From assembly GCA_035524895.1 (NCBI GenBank), contig DATLFI010000222.1, forward strand, positions 1-23,460: DNA of 23,460 nt, written 5' to 3'. The notes below the pieces were generated by a model. That model was not told where the DNA came from and searched no databases. It saw only the letters and a program-made list of their open reading frames with translations. This stretch comes from DATLFI01 sp035524895. GTDB taxonomy: Bacteria; Acidobacteriota; Thermoanaerobaculia; Multivoradales; Multivoraceae. The translations under genes were made by a program, and so were the position numbers. Positions 1 to 7,830 of this stretch are shown here, piece by piece. Position 1 is the stretch's first letter. Each line of letters opens with the position of its first letter.

Positions 1-175
1 GGTACGGGCGGCGGCGCGGCACTGGAACCGGGAAGTCCACCTCGGCGAAGGCGTCCACCGCCTTGCGCACCTCGTCGTCGGGCCAGCCCGCCGCGCGCAA
101 CGCGCCCGCGATCGCGTCGCGGGTCTGCCCGCGCAGCAACGACTCGCGCACGAAGATCGCGAGGGGCTCCTCCAC
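1..175 (-). CDS. DUF5671-like membrane protein, N-terminal part (cut by window edge)
   Basis: Reading the minus strand from a GTG at 173-175 gives 58 codons that run off the left edge. The start follows an AGGAGGT ribosome site at about 187-193 and lies 26 bp after the stop of the upstream CxxCH gene, so the two are probably co-transcribed. The visible part is a small amphipathic helical domain: MEEPLAIFVRESLLRG at the start, AGWPDDEVRKAVDAF in the middle and VDFPVPVPRRRPY at the end. From memory this matches the N-terminal domain that precedes the membrane segments of DUF5671 proteins, whose function is unknown. The membrane part lies outside the window, so the family call rests on the N-terminus only. 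Confidence 0.6.
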   Translation of the reverse strand, partial: MEEPLAIFVRESLLRGQTRDAIAGALRAAGWPDDEVRKAVDAFAEVDFPVPVPRRRPY

Positions 176-201
176 GGCGCGAGCTTACCTCCTGGGGCGT
201 G

Positions 202-3200
202 TCAGCGCGGTTGCGACAGGAACGCCAGGAGATCGGCCATGCCCCGGTGATCGAGACCGGTTTCGAGCTCTTCCGGCATCAGCGAGAGGCCGCTCGCGAA
301 GATCTCGACGACCTGGTCGCGCGCCAGGCGGCGGTCCTCGCCGTCGGCGGTGCGCACGGTGACGCCCTGCTCGTCCTGGGCGAGCAATAGCCCGCTGATG
401 GTCTCGCCGTCGCGGGTCTTCACGTCGAACACCAGGTAGCTCGGGTCGACCGCGGCGTTGGGGTCGACGATGTCGACGATCAAGGACTCCTTGCTGCGCC
501 GGAAGATGTCGGTGAGGCTCGGTCCCAGCTCCATGCCGATCACTGCGTCGGGGCCCGACTCCTTCTCGCGGATGCGGTGGCAACGCGCGCACAGCTCGCG
601 GAAGAGCTCGCGCCCGCGGTCGGCGTCGCCGGCGAGCGCTGTTGCTGGCCGCATCGACTCGATCGCCTCCGCGCGGGTCGCGATCTCCAGATCGCTGAGA
701 AAAGCCTCGGCGCGCCGGCGGGTATCTGGATTCCCTGCGCGCAGCAGGGCGCGGCGACGCTCGAGATGGAGGTTGAGCTGGCCGATAGGAAGCGCGCCGC
801 TCTCGAGCGCGTCGAGCAGCGCGGTGTGGTTGAACGGCCGATAGACGAGGAAGTCGGCGGCGCGTTGGCGGGTGAGTGGGCCTAGCGTTCGCCAGCGCGC
901 GAGCAGCTCCCGGCCGACCCCTTCATCCCGCGAGCGTACGAGCCGCTCGAGCGCCGCGCGCTGCAGCTCGGGCGGCTGGCGAGCGTCGAGCAAGTCGAGC
1001 AGCAGTGTCGCGCGGTCGGGCTCCTCCACGCCGGTGGGGCCGATCTCGTCGATCCAGTCGAGCGCGAGCACTCGGGCTGCGACACTTTGGGTGTCATCGC
1101 CGGCCCGCTGGGCTGCATCGCGCGCGCGCGCCAGCACCCTCTCGTCGGGCGACCAGCCGAGCAGCCGCGACGCTCGCCACGCTGGCAGGGCGATCCGTTC
1201 GGCTTCGGCGGCGCGCAACGGCGCCAGGGCAGGATCCAGCTCGGCCGAGGGAGGCAGGCTGCGCCCGAAGCCGCGCGCGTTGCCCAGCCCCTCCGCGACG
1301 CCCTCGAGCAACTGCGCGGCGCCTCTGGCCGCGCGCTCGGCCAGTCCGGCAGCGACCTTCAGGGTGGCTGCGAGGTCGTCGGCAGCAGCGCGCTCGCCTG
1401 CGAGCCGGCCCAGACCAAAGAGCGCCGAGCTCGTTCCCTCGTCAGCGTTGTCGCCGATGTTCTCGCCGAGGTTCTCGACGGGGTTCTCGGCGGGCAGGCG
1501 CGAGCTGTAGGACTCCAGCACCGCTACCGGCGAGCGCGCCGCGAGTGCCAGTGCTGCCAGTCGGATCCAGGGATCGCCTGCGTCGCGTCGAAGCGCCGTG
1601 GCTGCATCCTCGAGGATCGCAGCTCTGGCGTCGCCGCGGAGTCGATCCCAGACCGCTCCGGCACCGAGGAATGCCTGCATGCGCACACGCGGCGCGGGGT
1701 CCGTGGCAGCCGCCAGCAGCTGCGCGACCAACGCCGGACCGACGCGACCCGCGCCCGGGTTCGCCGCGATCAGGGCTTCGGCGAGCCGCAGCGCATTCTC
1801 GCGCAGGCCCCACGAGTCATCCTGGAGCGCGGCGAGCACCTCGCCCGCGCGCAGCTCGCCGAGACCCTCGAGCGCCCACAAGGCGTGGAGTCTCGCGAGC
1901 GGGTCGCGGTGCTGGCGCGCCATCAGCACCAGCTCGGGAATCGCCGCGGCCGCGGTCCCGCCGCGTTCCACCAGGAGGCGCTGCGCGGTGTCGCGCCACC
2001 ACCGGTTGGGATGCTCGAACCAGGCGACGAGGCGCGCGGGATTGGCGAGCGCCAGGTCCCCTGGACGCACGCTCAGGGCAGGGATGCCGGCTCGGGGGGT
2101 GATGCGATAAACGCGTCCGCGATCCTCGCCCTCGCGCAGGTCGATCCCCTGCTGCATCTCCGCCGGGATCCACTCGGGATGCTCGATCACCGCGCGGTGC
2201 ATGTCGAGCAGGTAGAGCGCGCCGTCGGGGCCGACCGCGAAGTTGACGGGCCGGAACGAGCTCTCCCGCGCGGCCAGCATCTCGGCACGCGGCCGGTCGC
2301 GGCGCGCGACGAAGCCCGCACCTTCGGCCTCGACGATGTCGCGATGGACCACGTTGTGCACCGCCTCGGCGACCACGAAGCTGTTCTCGAATCCGGCGGG
2401 GAACATTCCGCCGCCGTAGTACGTGATGCCGCAGCCGGCGGTGAAGTAGCCCGCCTGCTCGGGATGGTTGGGACGCTCCTCCGTTTCCGAGATCGGGTAG
2501 ACGCGGGCGGTGTCGTCGCGTCCGTGATCGGAGATCTCGACGACGGTCGGCGGCCAGGTATGGCCAGCCGGCAGGTAGCGGTCGGGGAAGATCTCGGCCT
2601 GGATGTGCTTCTGTTCGTCGACCACGAAGCGGCGACCCCACACGTCGAAGTCGAGCCCGAAGCCGTCGCCCGTCGCTCCGGCCTCGCGCAGCTCGCCCGC
2701 GCCCAGCCGGTTGGGGTCGTCGGGATCCACTCCGAAGCGGAGCTTGAAGTCACGACCCCGCAGCGCGCGCTTTTCGTCGGGACGCTCCGGAAAGTAGACG
2801 CTGCCGCCGTTCGAGCCGATCGCGCCGTACACCCAGTTGTCGATCCCCCAGCGCAGACCGTTGAAGTTGCTCTCCGAGGGCCCGGTGCCAAACCCCGACA
2901 GCACCACCTGCCGCACATCGGCGCGGCCGTCGCCGTCGGTGTCTTTCACGTACAGCAGGTCCGGAGCGTCCGAGACCAGCAGCCCGCCGCGGTATGGCAG
3001 GAGGGAGCTCGCATACCGAAAGCCGTCGGCGAACACCGTGCGCCTGTCAAAGCGCCCGTCGCCGTCGTCGTCGTGCAGGACTACGATCCGGCCGGGCGGC
3101 GCCTGGTCGGGCTCGACGATCGGGTAGCCCGGCATCTCGAGCACGAACGCGCGACCCAGCTCGTCGAACTCGAGGTCGACCGGGTCGAACACCAGCGGCT

Positions 3201-3357
3201 CGGCCGCGACCAGCTCCACGCGCAGCGCGGGGTCGATCTCGATGCCTGAAGGATCGCCCGCGTGCGGCTGCAGCGCGAGCAGCAGCGTCGCGGCGAAGAC
3301 CAGGGCAGCGTGGCGACCGGCGGTCGTGTGGTGAGGCCTGGGTGAGAGAGTCGCCAT
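202..3357 (-). CDS. Secreted PVC-type haem-binding CxxCH protein with beta-propeller and HEAT-like repeats
   Basis: A 1051-residue exported protein. Residues 1-34 look like a signal peptide with hydrophobic core ALVFAATLLLAL. Residues 38-400 resemble the N-terminal propeller (glucose/sorbosone-dehydrogenase-like) of the PVC membrane-bound dehydrogenase family. The middle, about 420-900, is alanine/leucine-rich helical repeat resembling HEAT repeats. The C-terminus carries a cytochrome c domain with CARCH at 923-927 for covalent haem attachment and a likely axial methionine, M1027, in SGLSLMPEEL. The length and domain order fit the family. The role is inferred to be periplasmic electron transfer or oxidation of a sugar-like substrate; the substrate is unknown. 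It lies 73 bp behind the PIG-L deacetylase gene, probably in the same operon. No strong ribosome site is visible at this ATG. A low-complexity insert made of four-residue units occurs at about 624-639. Confidence 0.88.
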   Translation of the reverse strand: MATLSPRPHHTTAGRHAALVFAATLLLALQPHAGDPSGIEIDPALRVELVAAEPLVFDPVDLEFDELGRAFVLEMPGYPIVEPDQAPPGRIVVLHDDDGDGRFDRRTVFADGFRYASSLLPYRGGLLVSDAPDLLYVKDTDGDGRADVRQVVLSGFGTGPSESNFNGLRWGIDNWVYGAIGSNGGSVYFPERPDEKRALRGRDFKLRFGVDPDDPNRLGAGELREAGATGDGFGLDFDVWGRRFVVDEQKHIQAEIFPDRYLPAGHTWPPTVVEISDHGRDDTARVYPISETEERPNHPEQAGYFTAGCGITYYGGGMFPAGFENSFVVAEAVHNVVHRDIVEAEGAGFVARRDRPRAEMLAARESSFRPVNFAVGPDGALYLLDMHRAVIEHPEWIPAEMQQGIDLREGEDRGRVYRITPRAGIPALSVRPGDLALANPARLVAWFEHPNRWWRDTAQRLLVERGGTAAAAIPELVLMARQHRDPLARLHALWALEGLGELRAGEVLAALQDDSWGLRENALRLAEALIAANPGAGRVGPALVAQLLAAATDPAPRVRMQAFLGAGAVWDRLRGDARAAILEDAATALRRDAGDPWIRLAALALAARSPVAVLESYSSRLPAENPVENLGENIGDNADEGTSSALFGLGRLAGERAAADDLAATLKVAAGLAERAARGAAQLLEGVAEGLGNARGFGRSLPPSAELDPALAPLRAAEAERIALPAWRASRLLGWSPDERVLARARDAAQRAGDDTQSVAARVLALDWIDEIGPTGVEEPDRATLLLDLLDARQPPELQRAALERLVRSRDEGVGRELLARWRTLGPLTRQRAADFLVYRPFNHTALLDALESGALPIGQLNLHLERRRALLRAGNPDTRRRAEAFLSDLEIATRAEAIESMRPATALAGDADRGRELFRELCARCHRIREKESGPDAVIGMELGPSLTDIFRRSKESLIVDIVDPNAAVDPSYLVFDVKTRDGETISGLLLAQDEQGVTVRTADGEDRRLARDQVVEIFASGLSLMPEELETGLDHRGMADLLAFLSQPR
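1441..1488 (-). repeat. Four 12-bp tandem units inside the CxxCH gene
   Basis: On the plus strand GTTCTC or GTTGTC recurs at 1447, 1459, 1471 and 1483, exactly 12 bp apart. On the coding strand each unit encodes four residues: ENPV, ENLG, ENIG, DNAD. The period is a multiple of three, so copy-number change would keep the frame. Confidence 0.8.
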
Positions 3358-3430
3358 TGCCGGTCAGACGAGAGGGTCGATGGCGAGCACGGAACCGTAC
3401 CTGTCGAGTGGAGACTGTGCGGCCCGGCTC

Positions 3431-4321
3431 TCAGTAGCTTTCGGACCGTCGAAAACGCTCGACATAGCGCCCGTCCACCTTGACGGCGCGCGCGAGGAGC
3501 TGCTTTGCCAGGCTCGCGAGGTGTGTCTCGTCCTTGGCCACCGCCTCGTCGTAGCGATCGACGAGCGGGTCGAACTGGCTGGTGTGCGCCGCTGCGGCGC
3601 GCGACTTGAGCTCGGCGACCTCGGTGATGTCGACGGTGTAGTTGGGCTGCGCGGAGTAGTAGAAGAACACCACGGGCACGTCCCACGCCGCGAAGCCTTC
3701 GGCCTCCAGGTCCGGGAAGTAGAGCCGCCACTCGGCGGCGCGCATGGCGTCGGCAGTGATCATCGCGCCAGACCGATGGTCGCTCTTGTGGAACTGGTCG
3801 TATGGCGCTCCGGGGTCGACCGAGAAGAGGGCGTGCGGCTTCACGCGGCGAATCTCCCGCGCGACCTGCTTGGTCAGCTCGCGGCGATCGACGTACTCGA
3901 GCATGCCGTCGTCGTGGCCGAGCCAGACGATGTTCTCGACCGGGATGCCGAGGATGCGGCAGGCGTTCTCCTCCTCGGCCTTGCGGATCGCGGCGAGCCG
4001 CTCATGGGTCATGGTGGGATCCCTCGAGCCGGCGTTGTCGGTGGTGTAGACCACCACGTGGATCTCGTTGCCGTTGCGCGCGAGGAGGGCGAGCGTTCCT
4101 CCCGACGTGAACGTCTCGTCGTCGGGGTGCGGGGTCACGACCAGGATGCGCTTGCCGCGCCACTCCTCGATGCGGTCGCTTCCCGTGTACTCCGGCTCCG
4201 GCATCGTGACCTGCGCTCCCGCCGGCGCGAGCACGACGAGGAGCGCCGCGACGAGGAGCGATGCCGGGACCGGCAGGGCGGGACATGGCAGCGTCGGGAG
4301 GACTCGCGGTAGCATCAGCAT
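3431..4321 (-). CDS. Exported PIG-L (LmbE-type) family zinc deacetylase
   Basis: PIG-L/LmbE proteins are zinc hydrolases that usually remove an N-acetyl group from a GlcNAc-type substrate. The zinc motif PHPDDE is at residues 64-69 and the second motif HKSDHRSG, with H178, D181 and H182, is present, so the enzyme looks intact. I chose the ATG at 4319-4321 (296 residues) because it has a CGAGG site 8-10 nt upstream and begins a proper signal peptide, MLMLPRVLPTLP followed by SLLVAALLVVLAPAGAQ. The longer reading from 4450 adds 43 non-signal residues through the promoter region. The mature enzyme should act in the periplasm or outside the cell. It is the first gene of a probable operon with the CxxCH protein and the DUF5671-like gene. 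The substrate cannot be told from sequence; a glycan or glycoside amide is the family expectation. Confidence 0.88.
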   Translation of the reverse strand: MLMLPRVLPTLPCPALPVPASLLVAALLVVLAPAGAQVTMPEPEYTGSDRIEEWRGKRILVVTPHPDDETFTSGGTLALLARNGNEIHVVVYTTDNAGSRDPTMTHERLAAIRKAEEENACRILGIPVENIVWLGHDDGMLEYVDRRELTKQVAREIRRVKPHALFSVDPGAPYDQFHKSDHRSGAMITADAMRAAEWRLYFPDLEAEGFAAWDVPVVFFYYSAQPNYTVDITEVAELKSRAAAAHTSQFDPLVDRYDEAVAKDETHLASLAKQLLARAVKVDGRYVERFRRSESY

Positions 4322-4539
4322 CGTACGAACCTCGGCAAGTAGATCCTCGCGCAGAGTACCACCCGGTCCTAGCCCCAAGGCGCGGATGACCGGGTTGGCT
4401 CGCGAATCGCGTGGAACAGGGAGCGGAACGAGCACAAGCCGAACGAGCACACCCCAAGAGGGCGCGCCGCAGGGCCGGAGACTCTCGTGTCTGGGGAGGT
4501 CCTTCGGCGTTCGGATCGCTCGCCTAGAGGAGATGAGGC
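4322..4539. promoter_or_regulatory. Divergent promoter region between PIG-L deacetylase and Cys-rich lipoprotein
   Basis: A 218-bp gap between two divergent starts must hold promoters for both directions. I see no convincing -35/-10 pair. It contains a 15-bp imperfect tandem duplication (4423-4452). The lipoprotein start is preceded by AGAGGAG at 4526-4532. Confidence 0.5.
4423..4452. repeat. 15-bp imperfect tandem duplication
   Basis: GCGGAACGAGCACAA at 4423-4437 is followed directly by GCCGAACGAGCACAC at 4438-4452, with 13 of 15 positions identical. It lies about 90-120 bp upstream of the lipoprotein start and could be a duplicated operator or a chance slippage product. Confidence 0.7.
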
Positions 4540-5148
4540 ATGTGGATCAAGAGGAACAAGGTGTTGGTGTTCGGGGTCTGCCTGCCGTTGCTGGTCGCCA
4601 TCGCATGCGCCCAGCGACCGGCGGAGCAGGGCGGAGAGCAGGGAGGCAAGGAGCCGACCGGACGGGAGTTCGACCGTGCGATCGACGAACCGGTCGGCGC
4701 CGCGGTCACTCTCTGCCAGCAGGGCGCCGAAGGCTGCGCGCCATGCGAAGGCGTCAAGCTGGGCTTGATCGTGCAGGGCGGCGAGCCGGTGGTGGCGTCG
4801 TGCCACATTCGATCGGCCGACGGCAGCGGCTGTCGTAACGGCAGCTCCACGGTTGCGTGGACCCTCGAGCCGTTCGATGCGTGGCGAGAGCTGGGGCCGC
4901 TGCGGCTCGAGATCGAGGCAAAGGGTCGGGGGCGCAGCCCCGAGGCCTACGGCGCCCCTGGCCACCCGTTCTCGGCGGTGCTGACACCCGAGCACAACCG
5001 CATGCAGAGCCGTTTCCCCGAGCGTCTCGACTTGCCGCAAGGGGGAGAGACCGACTGGTACTACGACGTGCGGCTCTATCGCGTCGCGACGGGGGAGGTC
5101 TACGCGTGCTCTGATCCGATCCTGATCATCAAGGATCCGCCAAGCTGA
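4540..5148 (+). CDS. Cysteine-rich putative lipoprotein of unknown family
   Basis: A 202-residue protein I do not recognise. The ATG follows AGGAG by 7 nt, a strong start. Residues 1-23 form a lipoprotein signal: positive MWIKRNK, a hydrophobic stretch and C23 in VAIAC, a weak lipobox. A short Gln/Gly/Glu-rich linker (24-40) follows. The rest is probably beta-rich. It has six further cysteines: C59, C66, C69 (in CAPC), C88, C98 and C190. An even number in an exported protein suggests three disulfides; CAPC could instead be a redox or metal site, but no thioredoxin-like sequence surrounds it. The last 20 bp overlap the 3' end of the kinase gene on the other strand. It may function with the adjacent kinase or the divergent deacetylase, but nothing in the sequence proves either. 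Confidence 0.8.
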   Translation: MWIKRNKVLVFGVCLPLLVAIACAQRPAEQGGEQGGKEPTGREFDRAIDEPVGAAVTLCQQGAEGCAPCEGVKLGLIVQGGEPVVASCHIRSADGSGCRNGSSTVAWTLEPFDAWRELGPLRLEIEAKGRGRSPEAYGAPGHPFSAVLTPEHNRMQSRFPERLDLPQGGETDWYYDVRLYRVATGEVYACSDPILIIKDPPS

Positions 5149-7804
5149 GACCCTGCGCGTTCTCAGAAGGCAGGGAGCCGCTGCCGAACAGCGCCTGGAA
5201 GCGCGGATCGCCTCGCAGCGAAGACAGCTCGTCGGCGCCAGCGAGAATGGCGGCGGAGACGCCGGCTCGTACGGCGTGCCCCAGCACCCGGATGGCGTCG
5301 TCGGGCCGATCGCATAGCGCGTAGCCCATCGCGAGTTGGCCGAGGCGCTCCCCGCCTGCTGGGAGCAGCTGCTCGAGCTGCGCGGCAGAAGCCACGGTCT
5401 CGTCGCAGCGGCCGAGCTTTGCCGCGACGAGCGCGCGCAGGGAGAGTAGGTCGGCATCGACGGGGAAGGCCTCGAGGCGTTCGTCGATCAGGCTCTCGGC
5501 TACCTGATACTGGTGGGTCGCCGCCGGGTCCTTGCCCTGCCGCCTCAGGGCGTCACCGAGGTTGACCCGCAGCTTCTCGTTGCCGGGCTGCAGCCGCGTC
5601 GCGAGGACGAAGTACTCCTCGGCACGTGAAATGTCGCCGGCTTCGAAGTAAGCGGCGCCGATGTTGCTGGCCAGGACCGCGTCAGCGACCGGGCCGCCGA
5701 ACTCCTCGTACACGGCGATGGCGGCGGCGTGATCACCGAGCATGAGGTGGAGCAGGGTGAGGTTCTCGACCGGCTCGGTGCGCTCGGGTGCCAGACGCTG
5801 CGCTTGCTCCAGCGCCTCCCGCGCCTCGGGGTAGCGTCCCTGGCGCATCTCGAGCACGCCGAGCGCGTGCCAACCGAGCCACCAGTCGGGCGCCATCGAG
5901 ATGGCCTCACCGATCTGAGCCCGTGCCTCCTCGGCGCGTCCGGCGGCGGCATGCGTTCGCCCCAGCTCGAGGAGGGTGCGTGCGCGTTCCACCTGCGCGT
6001 CGTCGGCCAGCGTGATGCCCGCGCCCTCGAGCCCTGGCGCCGGCGGGTCTGACCGTCCATCGAGCCGCTGGGCCTGTCGCAGCCAGTCCTCGGCCTCCGC
6101 GATCCTACCCGCGGCGCGCAGGGCTCGCGCCAGGGTGCGCATGGCCTGGGGCAGCTCTGGATCGAACGCCACCGCGCTTTCAGCGGCCGCGACCGCGCGC
6201 GTGAGGGTTCGGGCGTCGTGGTCGAGGTAGTGGCGGCGCAGCAACGCGTCGGCCAACGCCTGGTGTGCGAACGCAAAGCGCTCGTCGACCACGAGCGCCT
6301 GCTCGAGGTGATGGATAGCCGTGTCGAGGTCCTCGAGCCCGGCATCGCTTTCGAGGAACTGCTGGGCGACCACGTAGCGCCGGTAGGCCTGGTTGGAGTC
6401 GGTGGTGCGTAGTCGCGCCCCCGGAGCTCGCCCGAGCACCTCTGCGACGAAGCCGAAGGCCCGCTCCTGCAGGTGCAATGGGTCCTCGCGGTCGGCCTCG
6501 AAGGTCGCTTCGTGAAGCAGCCTGGCGGTCCTCGGGTCGAGGACCTGGATCGTCAGGGCGAGACGGGCGGCTTCGACCGTCAGTCTGCCGTGTACTGCTC
6601 GATCGACGTCCTGCTCGTCGAGGAGCCTTCGTTCACCGTCCGGCGTCTGTGGGTAGCCGACGATCCGCGAGCTGCCGAGGACCTCTACCCGCGGCAGCCC
6701 GCGGAGACGCGAGCTGAGGAAGAAGCCGAGGCCGAGCGCCAGCGCCTCCTGGTCGGGATCACCGGTGTCGTTGAGGAAGGGCATCACGGCGAGACGCAGC
6801 GGCGGCGCGTCGGCCGCGCTTCTCGACCGCCACGGGGCCAGCCACCAGGTGCCGGCGGCTCCCACCAAGAGCACGGCTCCGGCGATCCATGGCGCCGCCC
6901 GGTGGAGCCCCGAGCGCCGGAACGGCGCCGGTCGAGCTTGCAGCGCCTCGCGGAGCGAGTGGAGCGCTCGCCGCACCCCTGTCGCGTCCGGCGGCCGGTC
7001 GTCAGGAGATCGCGCCATGAGGTGCGAGAGCAGAGCCTGGGCGCCGGGCACCTGGTTGCGGATCTGCTCGGGCAGCTCGGGCGGATCGCCGCGCTCGACC
7101 GCGAGCAGGTACTCCGCGACGCTGCCGTTCGGAAAGGCACGTTCTCCAGCGAGCATCTCGTGGAGGATGGCGCCGAGCGAGAACAGGTCCGCGCGGCCGT
7201 CGATCCGCTGGCCACGGACCTGCTCGGGAGCGAGGTAACCGAGGGTGCCGAGTATCACGCCGGTCAATGTCTCGGGGTCGCGTCCTGCCGGGAGGCGCGC
7301 GGTCGGAGAGTCCTCGAGGACCTTCGCGATGCCGAAGTCCAGCACCTTGACGCGTCCGTCGAGCGTGATGCGCACGTTGGACGGCTTGAGGTCGCGGTGC
7401 ACGATGCCGGCGGCATGTGACGCCTGGAGCGCCGAGCAGATCTGCTCCGCCCACTCGAGCGCCCGCTCGGGATCGGGTGGGTCGTCGCGCAGGCGGGCGC
7501 TCAGGTCGTCGCCCTCGACGTGCTCCATTGCCAGGAAGAGCGTTGGCACGCCGTCGACTTCGGCCTCGCCGAAGTCGTAGAGCGTGGCGATGTGCGGATG
7601 GTTCAAGGCGGCGGCCGCGCGCGCCTCGCGCTCGAAGCGCTGCCTGCGGGTCTCGCTCGCCGCGCGGTCGTCGTCGCGCGCGCGCAAGGTCTTGAGCGCA
7701 ACGACCCTGCCGAGCAGCTCGTCGTGCGCCCGATAGACGGCGCCCATGCCCCCGTAGCCGATCGGGGCGAGCAGGCGGTACCGGCCTATGCTCGTTGGTT
7801 CCAT
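5129..7804 (-). CDS. Membrane-anchored Ser/Thr protein kinase with C-terminal TPR domain
   Basis: An 891-residue Hanks-type kinase. The catalytic domain, about 8-285, has glycine loop GYGGMGAV (16-23), lysine K38, the HRDLKPSN loop with catalytic D138, DFG at 156-158 and APE at 192-194, so it should be active. One membrane helix follows at about 305-323 (WIAGAVLLVGAAGTWW). Beyond it, residues 336-470 start with LRLAVMPFLNDTGD, a TolB/FlgO-like segment common in such kinases, and about 475-850 form a row of TPR repeats, for example WWLGWHALGVLEMRQGRYPEAREAL. The predicted topology is cytoplasmic kinase and periplasmic TPR, suited to signalling or scaffolding. Its gene starts 26 bp after the amidohydrolase stop, so translation is probably coupled; no good ribosome site is seen at the ATG. 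Its 3' end overlaps the convergent lipoprotein gene. Confidence 0.93.
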   Translation of the reverse strand: MEPTSIGRYRLLAPIGYGGMGAVYRAHDELLGRVVALKTLRARDDDRAASETRRQRFEREARAAAALNHPHIATLYDFGEAEVDGVPTLFLAMEHVEGDDLSARLRDDPPDPERALEWAEQICSALQASHAAGIVHRDLKPSNVRITLDGRVKVLDFGIAKVLEDSPTARLPAGRDPETLTGVILGTLGYLAPEQVRGQRIDGRADLFSLGAILHEMLAGERAFPNGSVAEYLLAVERGDPPELPEQIRNQVPGAQALLSHLMARSPDDRPPDATGVRRALHSLREALQARPAPFRRSGLHRAAPWIAGAVLLVGAAGTWWLAPWRSRSAADAPPLRLAVMPFLNDTGDPDQEALALGLGFFLSSRLRGLPRVEVLGSSRIVGYPQTPDGERRLLDEQDVDRAVHGRLTVEAARLALTIQVLDPRTARLLHEATFEADREDPLHLQERAFGFVAEVLGRAPGARLRTTDSNQAYRRYVVAQQFLESDAGLEDLDTAIHHLEQALVVDERFAFAHQALADALLRRHYLDHDARTLTRAVAAAESAVAFDPELPQAMRTLARALRAAGRIAEAEDWLRQAQRLDGRSDPPAPGLEGAGITLADDAQVERARTLLELGRTHAAAGRAEEARAQIGEAISMAPDWWLGWHALGVLEMRQGRYPEAREALEQAQRLAPERTEPVENLTLLHLMLGDHAAAIAVYEEFGGPVADAVLASNIGAAYFEAGDISRAEEYFVLATRLQPGNEKLRVNLGDALRRQGKDPAATHQYQVAESLIDERLEAFPVDADLLSLRALVAAKLGRCDETVASAAQLEQLLPAGGERLGQLAMGYALCDRPDDAIRVLGHAVRAGVSAAILAGADELSSLRGDPRFQALFGSGSLPSENAQGLSLADP

Positions 7805-7830
7805 GGCGTCTGCGCTCTGTGCGATGCGCC

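Noticed and set aside
1087..3249. Plus-strand open frame of 720 codons opposite the CxxCH gene
   Set aside because: It is a shadow of the minus-strand gene, which has a signal peptide, a CxxCH motif and full domain order; the antisense product has none.
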